The translations under genes and the position numbers were made by a program. This document shows, piece by piece, positions 11,705 through 24,429 of a stretch of 64,000 nt of DNA. The stretch comes from Sipunculus nudus. Taxonomy: Eukaryota > Annelida > Sipuncula > Golfingiida > Sipunculidae. The stretch spans positions 4,414,339 through 4,478,338 of the forward strand of contig CM049316.1 in NCBI GenBank assembly GCA_026874595.1, read 5' to 3'. The notes below the pieces were generated by a model, which saw nothing but the letters and a program-made list of their open reading frames with translations, did not search any database and had not been told where the DNA came from. Position 1 is the stretch's first letter. Each line of letters begins with the position of its first letter.

Positions 11705-12022
11705 TTATGAACCAATATACCTAAGGATCATGGCTGTACATGGATAACTTGAAGACCACCTTAGTTCTGTGACCATTGTGCCATTAACTTTAACACGCCT
11801 GAACTGATCATTTTTTTTTGTCAGCTTGGATACCTTCATTTGTGCTTTAATTGTCTGGTTCCTGGACAAACGGGCTGCCAAAATATTCCTCTCCCCATCT
11901 GCCAGGACTATCAGCAAACGAAACCAATTTAGAAGTGAATAAAGTGATGACATTTCTATATCATCCACAGTGACTGATGAGTTGGCTGGCAAAATTATCA
12001 GTCTTTCTAACTGAAGACTCAA
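11705..12022 (-). CDS. Hypothetical open frame, 105 aa, unrecognised
   Basis: Open frame with a more protein-like composition than most frames here: mixed charged and hydrophobic residues, a segment WFRLLIVLADGER and then a lysine/arginine-rich run. No domain, signal peptide or clear membrane segment is recognised, and no convincing splice sites or neighbouring exons were found. It could be an old exon or a chance frame. Not assigned a function. Confidence 0.15.
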   Translation of the reverse strand: MSLQLERLIILPANSSVTVDDIEMSSLYSLLNWFRLLIVLADGERNILAARLSRNQTIKAQMKVSKLTKKNDQFRRVKVNGTMVTELRWSSSYPCTAMILRYIGS

Positions 12023-13474
12023 ACTAAATTGTATGACTTTGTAGGGACAAGGAAGTGAGTCAATTAATTATCTAGAAGCAGGGAGAAAGAGTCCTTTATA
12101 CCATGTGAACTCCCATGGGTTGGAAACTAACTACATTTGTTTTGAAGCACGAACCCCGCTACACACCAAATGAATGAGAATATTCTAGGCAATGTGATAA
12201 TCCAGTTCTTAAGGGAGTTTTTATTGGCGTCACCTAATTTCCTAAAGAAGAAAAATTTTCTGGCCATGGTTCTTGCGTGTTTGGTTTTTCTGTGTTTTTT
12301 TAAGCACTGAACAATGCTGGATTAATAAAAGTAAATGTGCATCCTGTTTATGGTACAGCAAAAACAAACAAATATTCTTATCAATACATTGTTGATCATA
12401 GCTAAAAAAGTTCTCAGATTAATTTGAAAATGAAGCTATATTATAGTCAGTGGATGCACAAAATTTTCAGAGAAGTCCTCTGTGGCCATTCCTCAGAAAT
12501 GCCCTTTTTTTGTTCTTAAGTGTCCAAATCAATGCCAAGTGTGTCCAAAGGGGGTCATTTCCCATATTTTTACATTAACCTCAATGGATTTGACATTAAA
12601 CTCTTTCAAAACAAGTCCAGCTGAAGTCATGCAAACCTGTCCAAATTCAAGAATGGTTAATATGCTGTTTGTGTATGCAATGGTACAAATTTTAATTTAA
12701 TTGATTAAATTTATTACCAGAAAGTCATATTTGAAAAGTCATTAAGACCCTGTTGCAAACCTTTTAATGATCTTTTAGCTTTTTTCTTATAGAACCACCA
12801 GGTGTAATTATAATTCCTTGAAGAACCATTTCATAAATTTATATAGGCTTTGGTCACAATAGTCAATGTAATTACTTAAAGGAAAAAGCTACTATTTCAA
12901 GGAATCTCCTCCATCTGAATCTTCCATGTTCAGTTAACTGTGGAATCCAACTGCAATTACAACATAATATTCTTCTATGACAATCAGTAAGGACAGCAGC
13001 CTATATGATTTCAGCAGATAGTAATATTGCCAGCCTCTTCACAGCTGCCTTTGTTGTGCATTATGTGCTACTGATACTAAACCAACCATTTGACTGACAG
13101 CCTGATGTGACCTGCACCCTATATCCCCAGGTTAAGCGCTGTCAGGCCGTTCTTGTGTTACTGGCTCTAAGCTGTACCTGACTGTCATTCTAAAACTGCT
13201 GACAGCACTGTCAGTTGAAGACTACAGGAAGGCACAGGCTTCATCGTGGTCAATCTACTGCTGAGTTCAATTTCTTGTTTTTGTGAGCACTCCATTCATA
13301 AAGGGTATGCAGTCAAATACTTTAATCTGTGGGCACATTACACAAACGTTCACTATAAAACAGGATCAAAAATCATTTTACTAATATTCAATCTGCTCTC
13401 TGTATCAACAAATTTGCAAGAAAACTGATGCAAATGATCATAAACTTTCAACCTATGATGGCATTTTTGGCATC
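12023..13474. other. Unassigned AT-rich DNA
   Basis: No gene or clear repeat seen. Short open frames at 12482-12700 and 13246-13428 show nothing recognisable. Confidence 0.35.
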
Positions 13475-13735
13475 CTTGTGGTAGAATTGTTAAGGCACTA
13501 CTTTGTGGGTTTGAGTCCCATTCAGACCTCTTACCAAGCTAAGACTCCTGGCAGAGTCCTCACTACCAAAATACTTCAATTAAGGATGTGCCTCCTCCAA
13601 CCAGGGAAGGCTATTGACTGGTCATGGACAGCAGGCAAATGTTGAACAAATGAACAACAAGTGCCTGTAATGGCTGCTTAGATTTTATGTTCCAAGGGGA
13701 GTTGAGAAGAGCTACAAGAATGAACCTACTAAAGA
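13475..13735 (+). mobile_element. Possible tRNA-related SINE relic
   Basis: GTGGTAGAATTGTTAAGGCAC resembles a degenerate tRNA A-box region, and GGGTTTGAGTCCC about 12 bases later matches a B box (GGTTCGANTCC) at most positions. The spacing between the boxes is too short for an intact tRNA, so part of the anticodon arm has been lost. Downstream CCAAGGGGAGTTGAGA near 13694 resembles the tail segment of some molluscan SINEs. Limits are approximate and the call is tentative. Confidence 0.35.
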
Positions 13736-16004
13736 GACGGGGAGGCAAAGTGTAAAGTCAGATGAGATAGACAATGACCTTGACCTTTAGCAACACTTTT
13801 TTATCTGTGAGCCACTTTTGCAGTATTACAGCCTTTTTTTTAACAAAGCACATTATTCTCTAGTCCATGCTGTGCTATAGTCTTATAAACCTGGTTGAAT
13901 TCCTTTGATTTTAAAATTGCATTGGTGAAGTGAAATTATGGAATTGAGAGAGGCACACTGCAAAGGCTAAATATGTTTCATTATGAATTCATAATTATTC
14001 TTGCTTCATAATTATTTGCATACTTATTACTGCTGATATCCTGTTGCATGAACAAACCTGGGTGTCAATGTGTGACTTCTCACTAGATGTACACGGTCAG
14101 TGTTGTACACATAGTTAGGATCATGGTGAATCCTTTATACCAATGCACGACACAAAACAAGTCACACACAGCCGTAACAAAGAGTGTGGAGTGAGGAGAC
14201 TGAAAATGATTTGAAACTACCTCCTCAGCACAACTGAAAACAATGTGAAAAGATGAATTTAACCTTCACAGACTTTTCAGTTTTCATTTCACTGGTTTCA
14301 TGCAGCTGTTGATAGAAAATCTGGCACGTGTCAAAATAATTGTATTACATCTGCTGCCAAGTTGAAATTTGATCAGTAAATCACAATGCATGGAAAGTCA
14401 GACCATCGGTAACACAGTGATTTTTCCACAAACAAAATGGCAACCACATGTTTTGTCTCACTGAATTATTGTCTGGGTTTTGATTGGTGAATACTGATGT
14501 GTACTAATAAAAGCAGTGCCAAAGTGATGTATGAACAGGAAATTTAATTTTAGTTACTCTGCTCTCAAAACAATTTATAAACTCAGACAGCTCTATAAAT
14601 GTCAACATTCATTTTAAAACACACTGGTGAAACATCACTGATGTATTGGATCAGTATGTGAAGGCACATAGGGTACATAACAGATTTTTTTAACTAAAAT
14701 CAATTAGTTTTTGGTATTGTAGCATTTTTTCACTGAGCTCTACAGAATTTAATAAATATGAAATGATTATGATTCTGATAATGAATGTTTAGTGAATTCT
14801 AATTTTTTATCCTCAAATTTTTAGTTTTTAGTTATAATAACATAAACCACATAATCAAGAAAAAGTGCTTTGTAAAGCTAGTCTATTTATCTGTGACAAG
14901 GAGATTATGTTTCTCAATGTATGTTTGTTTGTTGGTTGGTCTGGTTGACTGGGGCATGAGAACCAGGGACAATCCTAGTAAAATTTGTTACAGATTGACC
15001 AAAACATAAGTAAGACTGTTTAGCCTGGTTGGAAGTATGTGCTCTAAAGAATAACATTCTAATTTGGAGTTTTATTTTCTGCAATGAATACCAGAAAACA
15101 CTAGAAATGTCCCTAACTCTTTGTAATAACACTTCCAAAAATATCAACTCACCACCGGAATCAGCTAAGCTAAAACAAACTGAACAATAATCCCAGTTGC
15201 AACAATTAGGGTAAAATGAATTCAAACCTCAGCAACACAAACATTTTCATCAGATAGAGCACCGATGAGGTAAGGATTTAAGAGAGAGGGTATTAAATAT
15301 TAAATATGATAAACTTACTTCATCTGTCACTGTAAAGTACAAAGTAAGCAAATTTCCAGCCGGCCCTGGAGACACAGGTATACTGATCTAGCAAACCTGA
15401 TTTACGAGTACAGGCTGACCGGAGTGCTGCTGCAGCAAGTTAAACAGTCTGTATCAAACAGATCAGTCTGTCTCTAGTTCTGCAGGCAGTGCCAGTGCAA
15501 GATTTCTCACTTCAACACCGACAGGTCCAAAATTTGTTTGACAAAAGATGACCTTGTGCAAAGATGTAATATATTTCTATGACCAAGGAGACCTTGGAAT
15601 AAAATCTAAATATCAGCCAAGAATGTGGCCCTGACTGATGGGACACAGTGGCTCCAAATAAAATCTGAGGTCCATATGATATCACATGGCATTCATCAAC
15701 AACAAGGGTTGTGGTTTTCACCAGTGAATGTTAGTACTAAGCTGACACGGTTTGGGAATGTCAGTGTGAGCAACAAGGTTGACAAATGATTAACAAAGTC
15801 TTAATTTCAAACACTGAATGTTTTTAAAATAATATTTTTATGTTACACTGGATAGATTGTCAATATTATGGCATCTCTGTTGCACATATGTCTGGCTTTC
15901 TTTATTTATATGTAATGATATGTAATTTATATGTAATACAATATAGGTTAATGCATACACCAAGCCTAAAGCCAAAGGAAAGGAGTGGATGCTGGGAGTG
16001 GAAA
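13736..16004. other. Unassigned AT-rich DNA
   Basis: No gene, tRNA or recognised transposon. The 103-aa minus frame at 14914-15225 and the 69-aa frame at 15512-15721 have no recognisable motif. Confidence 0.35.
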
Positions 16005-17240
16005 ATTTAAATAATGATCATAAGTACCTGGTTTTATGGCTTTTATTTATATTAAAAAAAAATAAATGTAATATATTCACTTTGGACTACTTTCACATCA
16101 ATCTACACACTAGACACAGTAGGAATTTAGATTAATATTATCAACTGCATCTTTGTCTATCATTAATTTCCTTCGTATGATCCCTAATGATTAGCAATGA
16201 ATAATATGATTTATTTTTTATCATGAAAATTTAACTGAAAAATACCATAGGTGACTGCATGGTGTTATTTGGAATAACATTGACATTGACATTCTATCCA
16301 TCCCCACAAGATTCTTACATTATCAGTAACTGCAAGTTAATTTTCTGTTACTCATCAACTAAAAATTCCTTTTCTATTCTATTAATTTTTCTTTAATTTG
16401 TTATAAAAAAACAATACAAAATTATTAATTTATTGTTTATTGTTATGTTGTTTTTCAAAACAACTTCTAGATGAGTTGGGTTGGACACCTGGATCAACTG
16501 TGGCTGGGCATCAGCTGCCTGGCTGCCCCAGTGTATGCTTCACTCAAGCATGCATAATCTGATGAAAGTTCAACAAGGTCAACATACAGGTGACTGAAGA
16601 GGGGCTGGATTTAGCCTAGGTCTGACATGGTCTCATAAAAACATTAATAAAAGCTACAATATTTGGCCAATTTCTTTCAGCTTTCTAAACTACAAAGATG
16701 AAATCCTTATGTGTTTATGATATGAAAATTATATCAACAGTGCTCTCAGGAAACAAACATGCCATGGTAAAATTTGGGCAAAATTTAAGGTACTAATTTT
16801 AAATTTATACTAATAACTTATAAAATTTGAAAAATTCAGAACTAATTTTTGGTATTCAATTGAATCTTGATTAAATAATGTTACATCCCTGACAAAAAAA
16901 TCTCTAGCTTCAGCAATCCTCTTGTTAAGGGGATAAATATATTTCTTGATTTTTTAAAAAGTGCATTATGTTTGGGCCCATAACTTAAAGCAATTACACA
17001 ATACTGACATCATTTCTGGCATGTGCATAGCAAAAGTATAGAAAAATATGTATATTATATATGATCAAAGTCAGATCAGTGGTTTTGATATTAGACAGTC
17101 TTACAGTGTAACGAAGGGTTTCTAATGGAAAAATGAAGTTTTTCATTAATATTTCGAAGGAATTAAGTCCTTGTGATCAAATTTTTGGCATGGTAGGGGA
17201 TTTTGGAGACATCTAACTGTATGCCAAATTTAAGGAACTT
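16005..17240 (+). mobile_element. Family-1 HINE-like element, copy B (3' truncated)
   Basis: Parallels copy F (32360-34106) along most of its length. Shared blocks: CCTGGTTTTATGG (16028 / 32381), the TCAACTGCATC...TTGTCTATCATTAA block (16141 / 32921), GGTGACTGCAT (16250), the TTATTGTTTATTGT block (16430), GACATGGTCTCATAAAAAC (16625) and the GCCATGG...AAAATTTAAGGTACT core (16761). It stops at about 17240, after GACATCTAACTGTATGCC, without the GGAC run or palindrome. This copy and F show that the full family-1 element is about 1.7 kb. Non-coding. Confidence 0.65.
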
Positions 17241-17284
17241 AAGAGCTTAAGCTGCAGAGCTGAGCTCTAGCAAACTGCATAACA

Positions 17285-18025
17285 CTAGCTTGCTGTAAAC
17301 AATATGTGACATGGTGCTTGAAAACTTGAATAAAATCTACAGTTTTTGATCAACTGGTTTCAAATTTTTTGTGTTAACAGACAAATGCTTACAAAAACAT
17401 GCTGTGAAAATTAAATCCACAGTACTTACAGGAAAAAAATGTGCCATGGTCAAACTTGGGCAACATTTAAGGTACCAATTTTATATTTTTGCCAATATTT
17501 AAAAAAATTTAACAGATTTTGATCTAATTTTTGGTATACAATTAAATTTTGATCAATTCAAGTTGTATTACTGAAAAAAAGTCCCTACCTTTAACACTTT
17601 TGGTCTTAAGTGACCAAATATCTTTCCTGATTTTTTTAAAAAGTCCATTATGTTTGGGCACATAACTTTTTTAAATTAAATAATACTGACTTAATTTCTG
17701 ACATGTACATAGGAACTATAAAGAAGAATATTTATGGTAAATATGAAGAAAACCAGATGAGTGGTTTTGATATTAGGCAGTCCTGAAGTGTGAAAATAGA
17801 TTTCTAATAAAAAATTTAGGTTTTTCCTTAATATCTCAAAGGAACGAAGTCCTATTGACCCAATTTTCGGCATGGTAGGAGATTTTGGGGACATCTAACT
17901 GTATGGTGAATTTTAGATTCGTAGGTCCAATGGTGTTGAAACGTGCCAGTCTTACGGACGGACATCCGGACAGATGGATGGACGACGGACAATGGACCAC
18001 GACTATAGCTCAGATGAGCTAAAAA
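17285..18025 (+). mobile_element. Family-1 HINE-like element, copy C
   Basis: Begins near ACATGGTGCTTGAAAACTTG, carries the family-1 core (ACAGGAAAAAAATGTGCCATGG at 17429, TTTTGATATTAGGCAGTC at 17765), a GGAC/GGAT run at 17955-17985 and the CACGACTATAGCTCAG end phrase. Its terminal palindrome is shortened to AGCTCAGATGAGCT (18007-18020). It lacks the 1-kb 5' region of copies B and F. A 67-aa minus-strand frame over the core also appears at the equivalent place in copy A, so that frame is repeat-derived. Confidence 0.7.
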
Positions 18026-18970
18026 AATTTCTAAAAAAATAAATATTTTATTCTTTCTAATGTAGGATTACCAACCTGAATTAAAGCTAAATTAGAAGGA
18101 CTGGACTTTGTTATATAATATACTTAGTTAATCTATTGACCTAAATAAGATTAAAGCCCAAAGAGACTCAAAAGAAAATCTCATTTGTATCCAACTGAGT
18201 AATCCAAAACCAAGGATCAAATTACTGGGAAGTTTTTGACATGTCTTAATTAGCTTAAACTGTATTTTATTAATTCTGTTTATCATTTCTGTCATAATTT
18301 TAAAAGAGCAGGGGGTTTTATAGCACATACAGGCTTTTGTAACTAAGCAAGGCAAGGTGCTGACTTGAAGGAAATCAGCAAATGTAACAGCTACTGAAAA
18401 TCACATTTTTTTTCACTCCAGTTAAGTGAAATTTTGGGCATTAGAATGTAATAAATAAAGAAAACAATTAATTATTTTAGAAAAGACCATTTTTAAATCA
18501 ATCAAGAATTCAACCCTATTGAGAATGTGCAGTACATCTGATATCAAGACACTACCCACAAGAAAAGCATTTCAACAACCACATAACAGCATTAAGATGT
18601 CAGGAACTGCATGTACTGAAAGGAATTTGTTTAGAAGACCTGAGTTACATTCTCTTTAATAACAAAAGTATGTCCATTCCTCACAAAAATCCTTTCTCAG
18701 TGAGAAAACTTTATTGTTAATTCTGGGACAGAAAAGTCTCTTTCAAAGCAATAATGTAACTGCCAGTCCGTAGCTCAAGTTACTAAAAAATCAAACATAA
18801 TGAATGACAGACTGATTATATTTGACTCATTCTGGGCAGTTTTAGATGTTTGCCAAAAGAAATGTACAAATGGTTTTGCCTGGAATATAATCTTATATGG
18901 TATTTGCAGTACTTAGATAGACATTGTAAGGTAGACATAGAGAGAAAGAAGCCGCTGAAGTCTCTGTACG
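18026..18970. other. Unassigned AT-rich DNA
   Basis: No gene or repeat recognised. The 75-aa minus-strand frame at 18128-18355 has no domain. Confidence 0.35.
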
Positions 18971-19100
18971 GTACATATGTAGGCTAAAAGAAGTGTTTGT
19001 GGGGTAGATATGTAGGCTAAAAGAAGTCTTTGTGGGGTAAATAAGTAGGCTAAAAGAAGTTTTGGGGGTATATATGTAGGCTTAAAGAAGACTTTGCAGG
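18971..19100. repeat. 33-bp minisatellite, four units
   Basis: AGGCTAAAAGAAG or a one-base variant recurs at 18981, 19014, 19047 and 19078, each preceded by TATGT or TAAGT and followed by a TTTG(T)GGGG segment. Periods are 33, 33 and 31. Non-coding. Confidence 0.85.
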
Positions 19101-22044
19101 AATTGAAGGGCTTCCTATTCTGCCTTGAGCACGACCCTACAAATCACTGGACCATTGGAACTGGTTTATCACTGAGATAATATGTACGCTGGATATGATA
19201 TTTATCCGTTAAAAACAAAATAGAAGAGCAAAAGGGAAATGATTCATGGAGCTGAATACAGAAGCTGCCCAGAAGGTCACATGATCCATTCAGATGGCCG
19301 GGAGGATGAGGAAAACTGTTTGATCTTTGGTATCACTGACCGTCTTCCCTGGATGCAGTTATACCCAGCAGAATACCAGGTCATGTTAAACACTTGTGTG
19401 GCTGCCTGATCCTCCATGCACCGGGATCATTTCAACTATTTTTTGCCTGACAGAGGTATCATTTTAGCTATTTAATGCCTGACCGAGTCTGGGCTTTTTT
19501 TCAGAGGCAGGAATCTACACAATTTACCATGTAACTTGAATCCAAACCACAAAACATTAGATGATCGATTATATTTTCTTGTTTATACATAAAAATATCC
19601 ATTTTTTACACTCCAACTGACTGTTGTGGAAACATTTTAAGGATATATTGTACATTTTTTTATTTTTGTTTGGATCGGCAACTGCAAATTTACTGATGAC
19701 ACCTTTAGCTCACTTAAACAGGTGCTAGACTGTCAGTGAGAGCCCAATTACAGAAATGATGTAGCCCATGGCCAACAGCCTCAGATTAAATTAAACAACT
19801 GAAAGGAAAATGGATAATTCTCTCTAATAAACTTCATTACATATAGATATTAAAAAAAGAAAGAATTTTTTTTCATCACAAAGAAAAACTGAAAATTTGT
19901 TTATTATAGATTATACAACTTCAGGAATACAATACACAGGCAGACCAGATGTCACACAGCATCACTTTCAATCATTCAAACTTGAAATATACATCTCCAA
20001 TCAATAAATTTCACCTCTGTGTATAGTCTAGCTCTCAATACAACTACATAAAGCTCCACACTGCTCTGATATAAGAGTATTTGCATCCCCATACTTATTG
20101 CTTTATTTCCGGCTTTAGGCTCTACTCAGTTTCTTACTTTAAAATTACAACTCAACAGGAAGAATTTCATGTTAAGCAAACCTCTCATTGTCTTTTTCCC
20201 CAACCCAGCTGTAATTTAGTAAGATATACCTCAAATAAGAGTCATGCAAAATTTATAAAAGTAATTAAGGACCAATGGGAAATCAGCTGTATGAGGAGGG
20301 AATGAAGATATACGGTAACATGTCACATGTCTCTGGCAAGGACGCTCTCTGGTGGTTACATTTTACCTGTGTTTGTCTATCTGTCTGTCAGTTAATTTTC
20401 TCACCAAACAGGTCTCAATAATATTTTTTTTCAAGTGGGGATTGGAAAGGAATATTTCTTTTTTTAAGGATAGTAGCCTGTTTTTTCTGAACCAAGACTA
20501 AAGTGATTGTCATTTAATTCAGTGTCAGTTCCCAGTACATGTGCCTGGACTGTTACTGGTACTGTCTCAGACCTAAAGTAAGCCATACATTGTTGTTAAC
20601 AAACTGGAGTGAATTTTGATGTTCTATCAATGTTTTAATACATTGTCTGTGGGGGATTGGCGGGGTCTGTTCTGCAGAGCTTCCGCTTCAAACTAAAACA
20701 CCTTCATCAGTATACTACATCCTGTGCAACAGGAAGAGTTTAATTAACTGAAATATGGATAAATCTTCAAGTACATTTACCTCTAAACAACAGGGAGAGA
20801 ACTGCAACTGGTGCTGAAACTTGATAGGAAAATGGATAAAACAAAATCCAATGGGTCTTCAAGTAAAACAAAGCAATGCTTGCATATTGGAATGGGTCTG
20901 AATAAAAAATCTGCTTTTAGTGCAAGTCTATGGTCACTGAGTGCTACCTAGTTTAATCTGAAAGAGAAGGTTTTATTTGGTCAAGTTAGCTATCAACAAC
21001 TTCATATGCAGTACATCCTTAAATATCAGCAGGCAGTTGATTAGCCAGACTGTACAGGAGCTGACAAAACTTGATGCCCAGGTGGCCACCAAATAATTAC
21101 CAGCCCTTTTAATTATTTCTACATTATACACAGCCTTGCCAGAAAGACCGCTGAGTAATTCTGATGATGGAAAAGCTCATTTACAGCAAACTCAATCACT
21201 TCTCATGGAACAAGTGGATGTCTTAAAAAGCTTAATTCACAAACAAAGAAACCCATTCTTCTGTACAAATAAGCACACAGAACACAACCAAATTAATTTA
21301 ACATTAATCAATATCATTACACATTTAGAAATGAGATTTTTTTGTTGTAGCAAAATAAAATCTCAAAGCACAGTATCAATGGCTTTAGTTTAAGACACCT
21401 TCTTTCCCCTTTTCTCCCCTTCCCTCCCTCCCCCTGAAAAATGTGTTCTTGTTACATACATCATAGCAATGTTTAATCAATGTGCATCATAACAGCATGC
21501 ATTCCTTCCATCTAACAGATATTCACAAAACTGGGACAAACAGACAGGACACTTTTAGTAGTATATATATACTGACTGAAGTTGTCTACTGAGAAAAGGT
21601 GAGGCTGGGGCACATCTATAAATACTTTGCATCAGGTACATAAGGTCCAAAAACATTCTTCAATAGTCACATGGTAAATTTATTTAAAATATCTGCACTA
21701 AGAGGGACCCCAGGTTGAAGCCGGCCCCCACATAGCAGATAAACTATTAATGATTTAGTGACTTAATTAGTAAACAATTGATATACATAAAAAATGCCTT
21801 TTCCTCTCCACAATTGACATTCACAATGTCTTTATAAGGACTTCAATCACAATCAATATTAAGCTCAGTATGTCACTGACATAAACTTCAAAGGGAAAAC
21901 TGCTACATGAAGGGAAGATGACAAGACCAATAAACATCAGTCCTGGCAGGTGAGCTGGTAGTAAAATGAGGCAAATCCAACTTGTTTTTGAAAATTGCAT
22001 TCATGTGACTACAATATATATTCATTGAGAAAAGTGAGCGCATT
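19101..22044. other. Unassigned DNA with small repeats
   Basis: No gene recognised with confidence. A two-unit 32-bp tandem starts ATCATTTCAACTATTT at 19426 and recurs diverged at 19458. A 56-codon plus-strand frame at 19239-19409 is noted separately. A TATATATA tract lies at about 21564. Confidence 0.35.
19239..19409 (+). CDS. Hypothetical short open frame, 56 codons
   Basis: Starts ATG at 19239 and ends TGA at 19407-19409. The translation is acidic and cysteine-containing (SDGREDEENC, then ITDRLPWMQLYPAEYQ), less low-complexity than typical chance frames here. No motif, splice site or neighbouring exon was identified. It may be a chance frame; reported because its composition stands out. 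Confidence 0.12.
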   Translation: MIHGAEYRSCPEGHMIHSDGREDEENCLIFGITDRLPWMQLYPAEYQVMLNTCVAA

Positions 22045-22182
22045 ATGCAAAACCATCGCTCCACAAGCATGACCGAACAGTCCTCCTTTGTCAAACCGCC
22101 AGAGGAAGAGGAGAATACAAAAGAAATAATAAAAGTGGAACAACAGTATATAAGAAAGCCTGACGGGGAACCTTTCAAGTAA
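22045..22182 (+). CDS. Hypothetical short open frame, 45 aa, hydrophilic
   Basis: ATG at 22045, stop at 22180-22182; the frame is open upstream to about 22000. The product is strongly hydrophilic: a Ser/Thr-rich start (HRSTSMTEQSS), an acidic PPEEEENTKE stretch, then QQYIRKPDGEPFK. The base composition is less AT-rich than the flanks. GTAATG after the Phe codon could be a weak splice donor, so this might be part of an exon. No family is recognised. A longer minus-strand frame overlaps it and reads as low-quality hydrophobic text. Confidence 0.18.
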   Translation: MQNHRSTSMTEQSSFVKPPEEEENTKEIIKVEQQYIRKPDGEPFK

Positions 22183-24429
22183 TGACGAGTGTAATAAGTT
22201 CAGATGGAGAGTCGTCCTTGATTAATTATATAACAGCGTTTGGTTAAGACCAGGACATTTTAATCAGTTTGTAAATGAAACACATCATTCATTTCATAAA
22301 CAGACCTGTCTTAGGTCAAAGTTCACTGAAACAAAGCCAGCTGATTTGAACACAATCTCTAATTGGGGAACAGAATGGTGTCATGATGGGAATAAATATT
22401 CTTATTTGAAAACCAACCAAGTGTAACCATTAATATTTCTTGTTTAAAGAACCATAAGTTAATTGTTTTAGATATAATACTCAAACTCAAGTTAAAAAGT
22501 GGTTCAAGTTAAAAAGTAAGATGGAGCATATGTAATGACCATGAAACTCTTTTAGTTACAGGATTTTATCTTCATCACATTGCACTTTTGTACATTATGA
22601 AACAAACATGTTTATCAACCCAACAAGACTTGAGCTGTGGAAGAAAAAAAGCAGATTTATATACAATTTGGTGCTACTTTTTTCATGTCCCATTGTATCT
22701 CCAATTTTTATCATGTATATGACAGGTATAGGATTATTTTTTAAAGTTTTTGATAGATTTCCAGTAAATGCGATTTGAGTGAATAGAGCAGAATCCATGA
22801 GATTATATGCTGATTTTAATCATCATGATTACTTTTATCTGTGGACTTTGAACTCGGAGTTTATCCTAAGCGAGACAGATAAACAGGTCAGACTGTCAGT
22901 CTGTTGTTTAGTCTAGGGGAAGCAGATGAAGCGAGCCCAGGTGAAGAGAAAATGTTGGTGTTCCTTTAAAACGTGCATGAATGTTTAGATAAAGTGAAGG
23001 TAAATGCATCCTAATAAGTATCCTCTAGTATATTTATCAATTGAGAACTATCCAATCCTGGCATATTGCTGAATTTCTATTTAAGCTAGCTTATCTAGAG
23101 CTCTTAATAACAGGTAACTTCAGACAGGCAGACCTGAAGTCTACAATAACATTTAATTATATAACTTTGATCTACACATTAGGCTGGACATGAAGCAGGT
23201 ATTTTTTTTTTTACATGGTACCATGTCTTTTCTTTTAATTTGATTAACTGGTTGGGCAGAATGCAGAAAAATAGGCTACTGTGACATAATTTAAGCTTTC
23301 CCAGGAGATTTCACCAGAACCTCTTTTGATGTCAGGTCCAAGCTTTTCTTTTTCTTTCAGAAAGGACTTGTACCCTGGTAAAAAGGTGGATGGATGATGG
23401 TAATATCATTCTAGATATGATTTAATTCAGCCATCTGAGCTTAAGACTGTCAATTTCCCACTTTAAAACTTTACATCTTGATTTTTGGATCTGGAATACT
23501 CAAATTATCTTGTCAAAGAGAATAATTAAGGAATTAAATAAGCATTTTCAATTTTTATAATATCAATAAATATCTGATTGATATTTTCTACTGGAAAGAC
23601 CATTACTAAGCATCCCTACTAATAATAGTTACATCAATGATCAACCTGTTACACTTTAATTTTGTCCCCTCAAATTTACAGCCACTGAAAATCTGACTGT
23701 CATTAAGAAAATCTCGCAGCCATTGCAATAATTATCCAGTATCAATTATAATTTAGACAGGACAAAAGACTCAGTTTGTAATTGGTTCTTTAGAATTGTG
23801 ATGGACTAATTAATTTTATTTATAAATTACATTTTAAAGATTCTAATAGTTTAAAGGCAGCTATTCTGTTCCATCCATTGATTTCTTAAAATTGGGTTAT
23901 AGTGCCCTCATTTTTAGCTCCAGTACAGAGTTCGTAACAATACTAACATGTGTGTCTGCGCTATATGAATAAAACTCTGAACTATTACCAATGATAGAAG
24001 CATGCCATACGTTTTGCAGTATATTTATAAAATAAATGAAGACAATTTCTGATGAAAGCTTATCAAAATGAGGTAATTTTGATGTAATTTTCTTGCACTG
24101 AATTATTTTATCTGCCTTTACAGTAAGAAATAATGTGAAATAAAGAAGTCCCCTTTTTTTACTTTTCAACCTCTCATCAACAGAAAACAGCAAACAAACA
24201 GTGATACAAATCTGCTGCTTCAACAGCTGGATTTAATGAACTGTTGATGATATGGTCTTTTGAATACCTTAACTATAACCATAACACTTGCCCTGAAATG
24301 GTTTAGCAGAATTATCACATATTTAAACTTTAAAATAAATTAAATTGAAGCTCACTCAAAAAACATAATATCTAGTCCTCTTTGTATAGAGCTAATATCT
24401 GTATACCATGTAACCTTCATCTACACTCC
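22183..24429. other. Unassigned AT-rich DNA
   Basis: No gene or named repeat recognised. Open frames at 22595-22798 and 23897-24223 on the minus strand lack motifs. Confidence 0.35.

Noticed and set aside
13771-13790. TGACCTTGACCTTTAG as another DR1 nuclear-receptor array
   Set aside because: Single occurrence, half-site broken, not in a tandem core.
17691-17894. 67-aa minus-strand frame that also appears at 6033-6236 with similar text (MSPKSP...KIGS)
   Set aside because: It recurs because both lie in family-1 core copies; the text is diverged and ends differ. It is a repeat by-product, not a conserved host gene.
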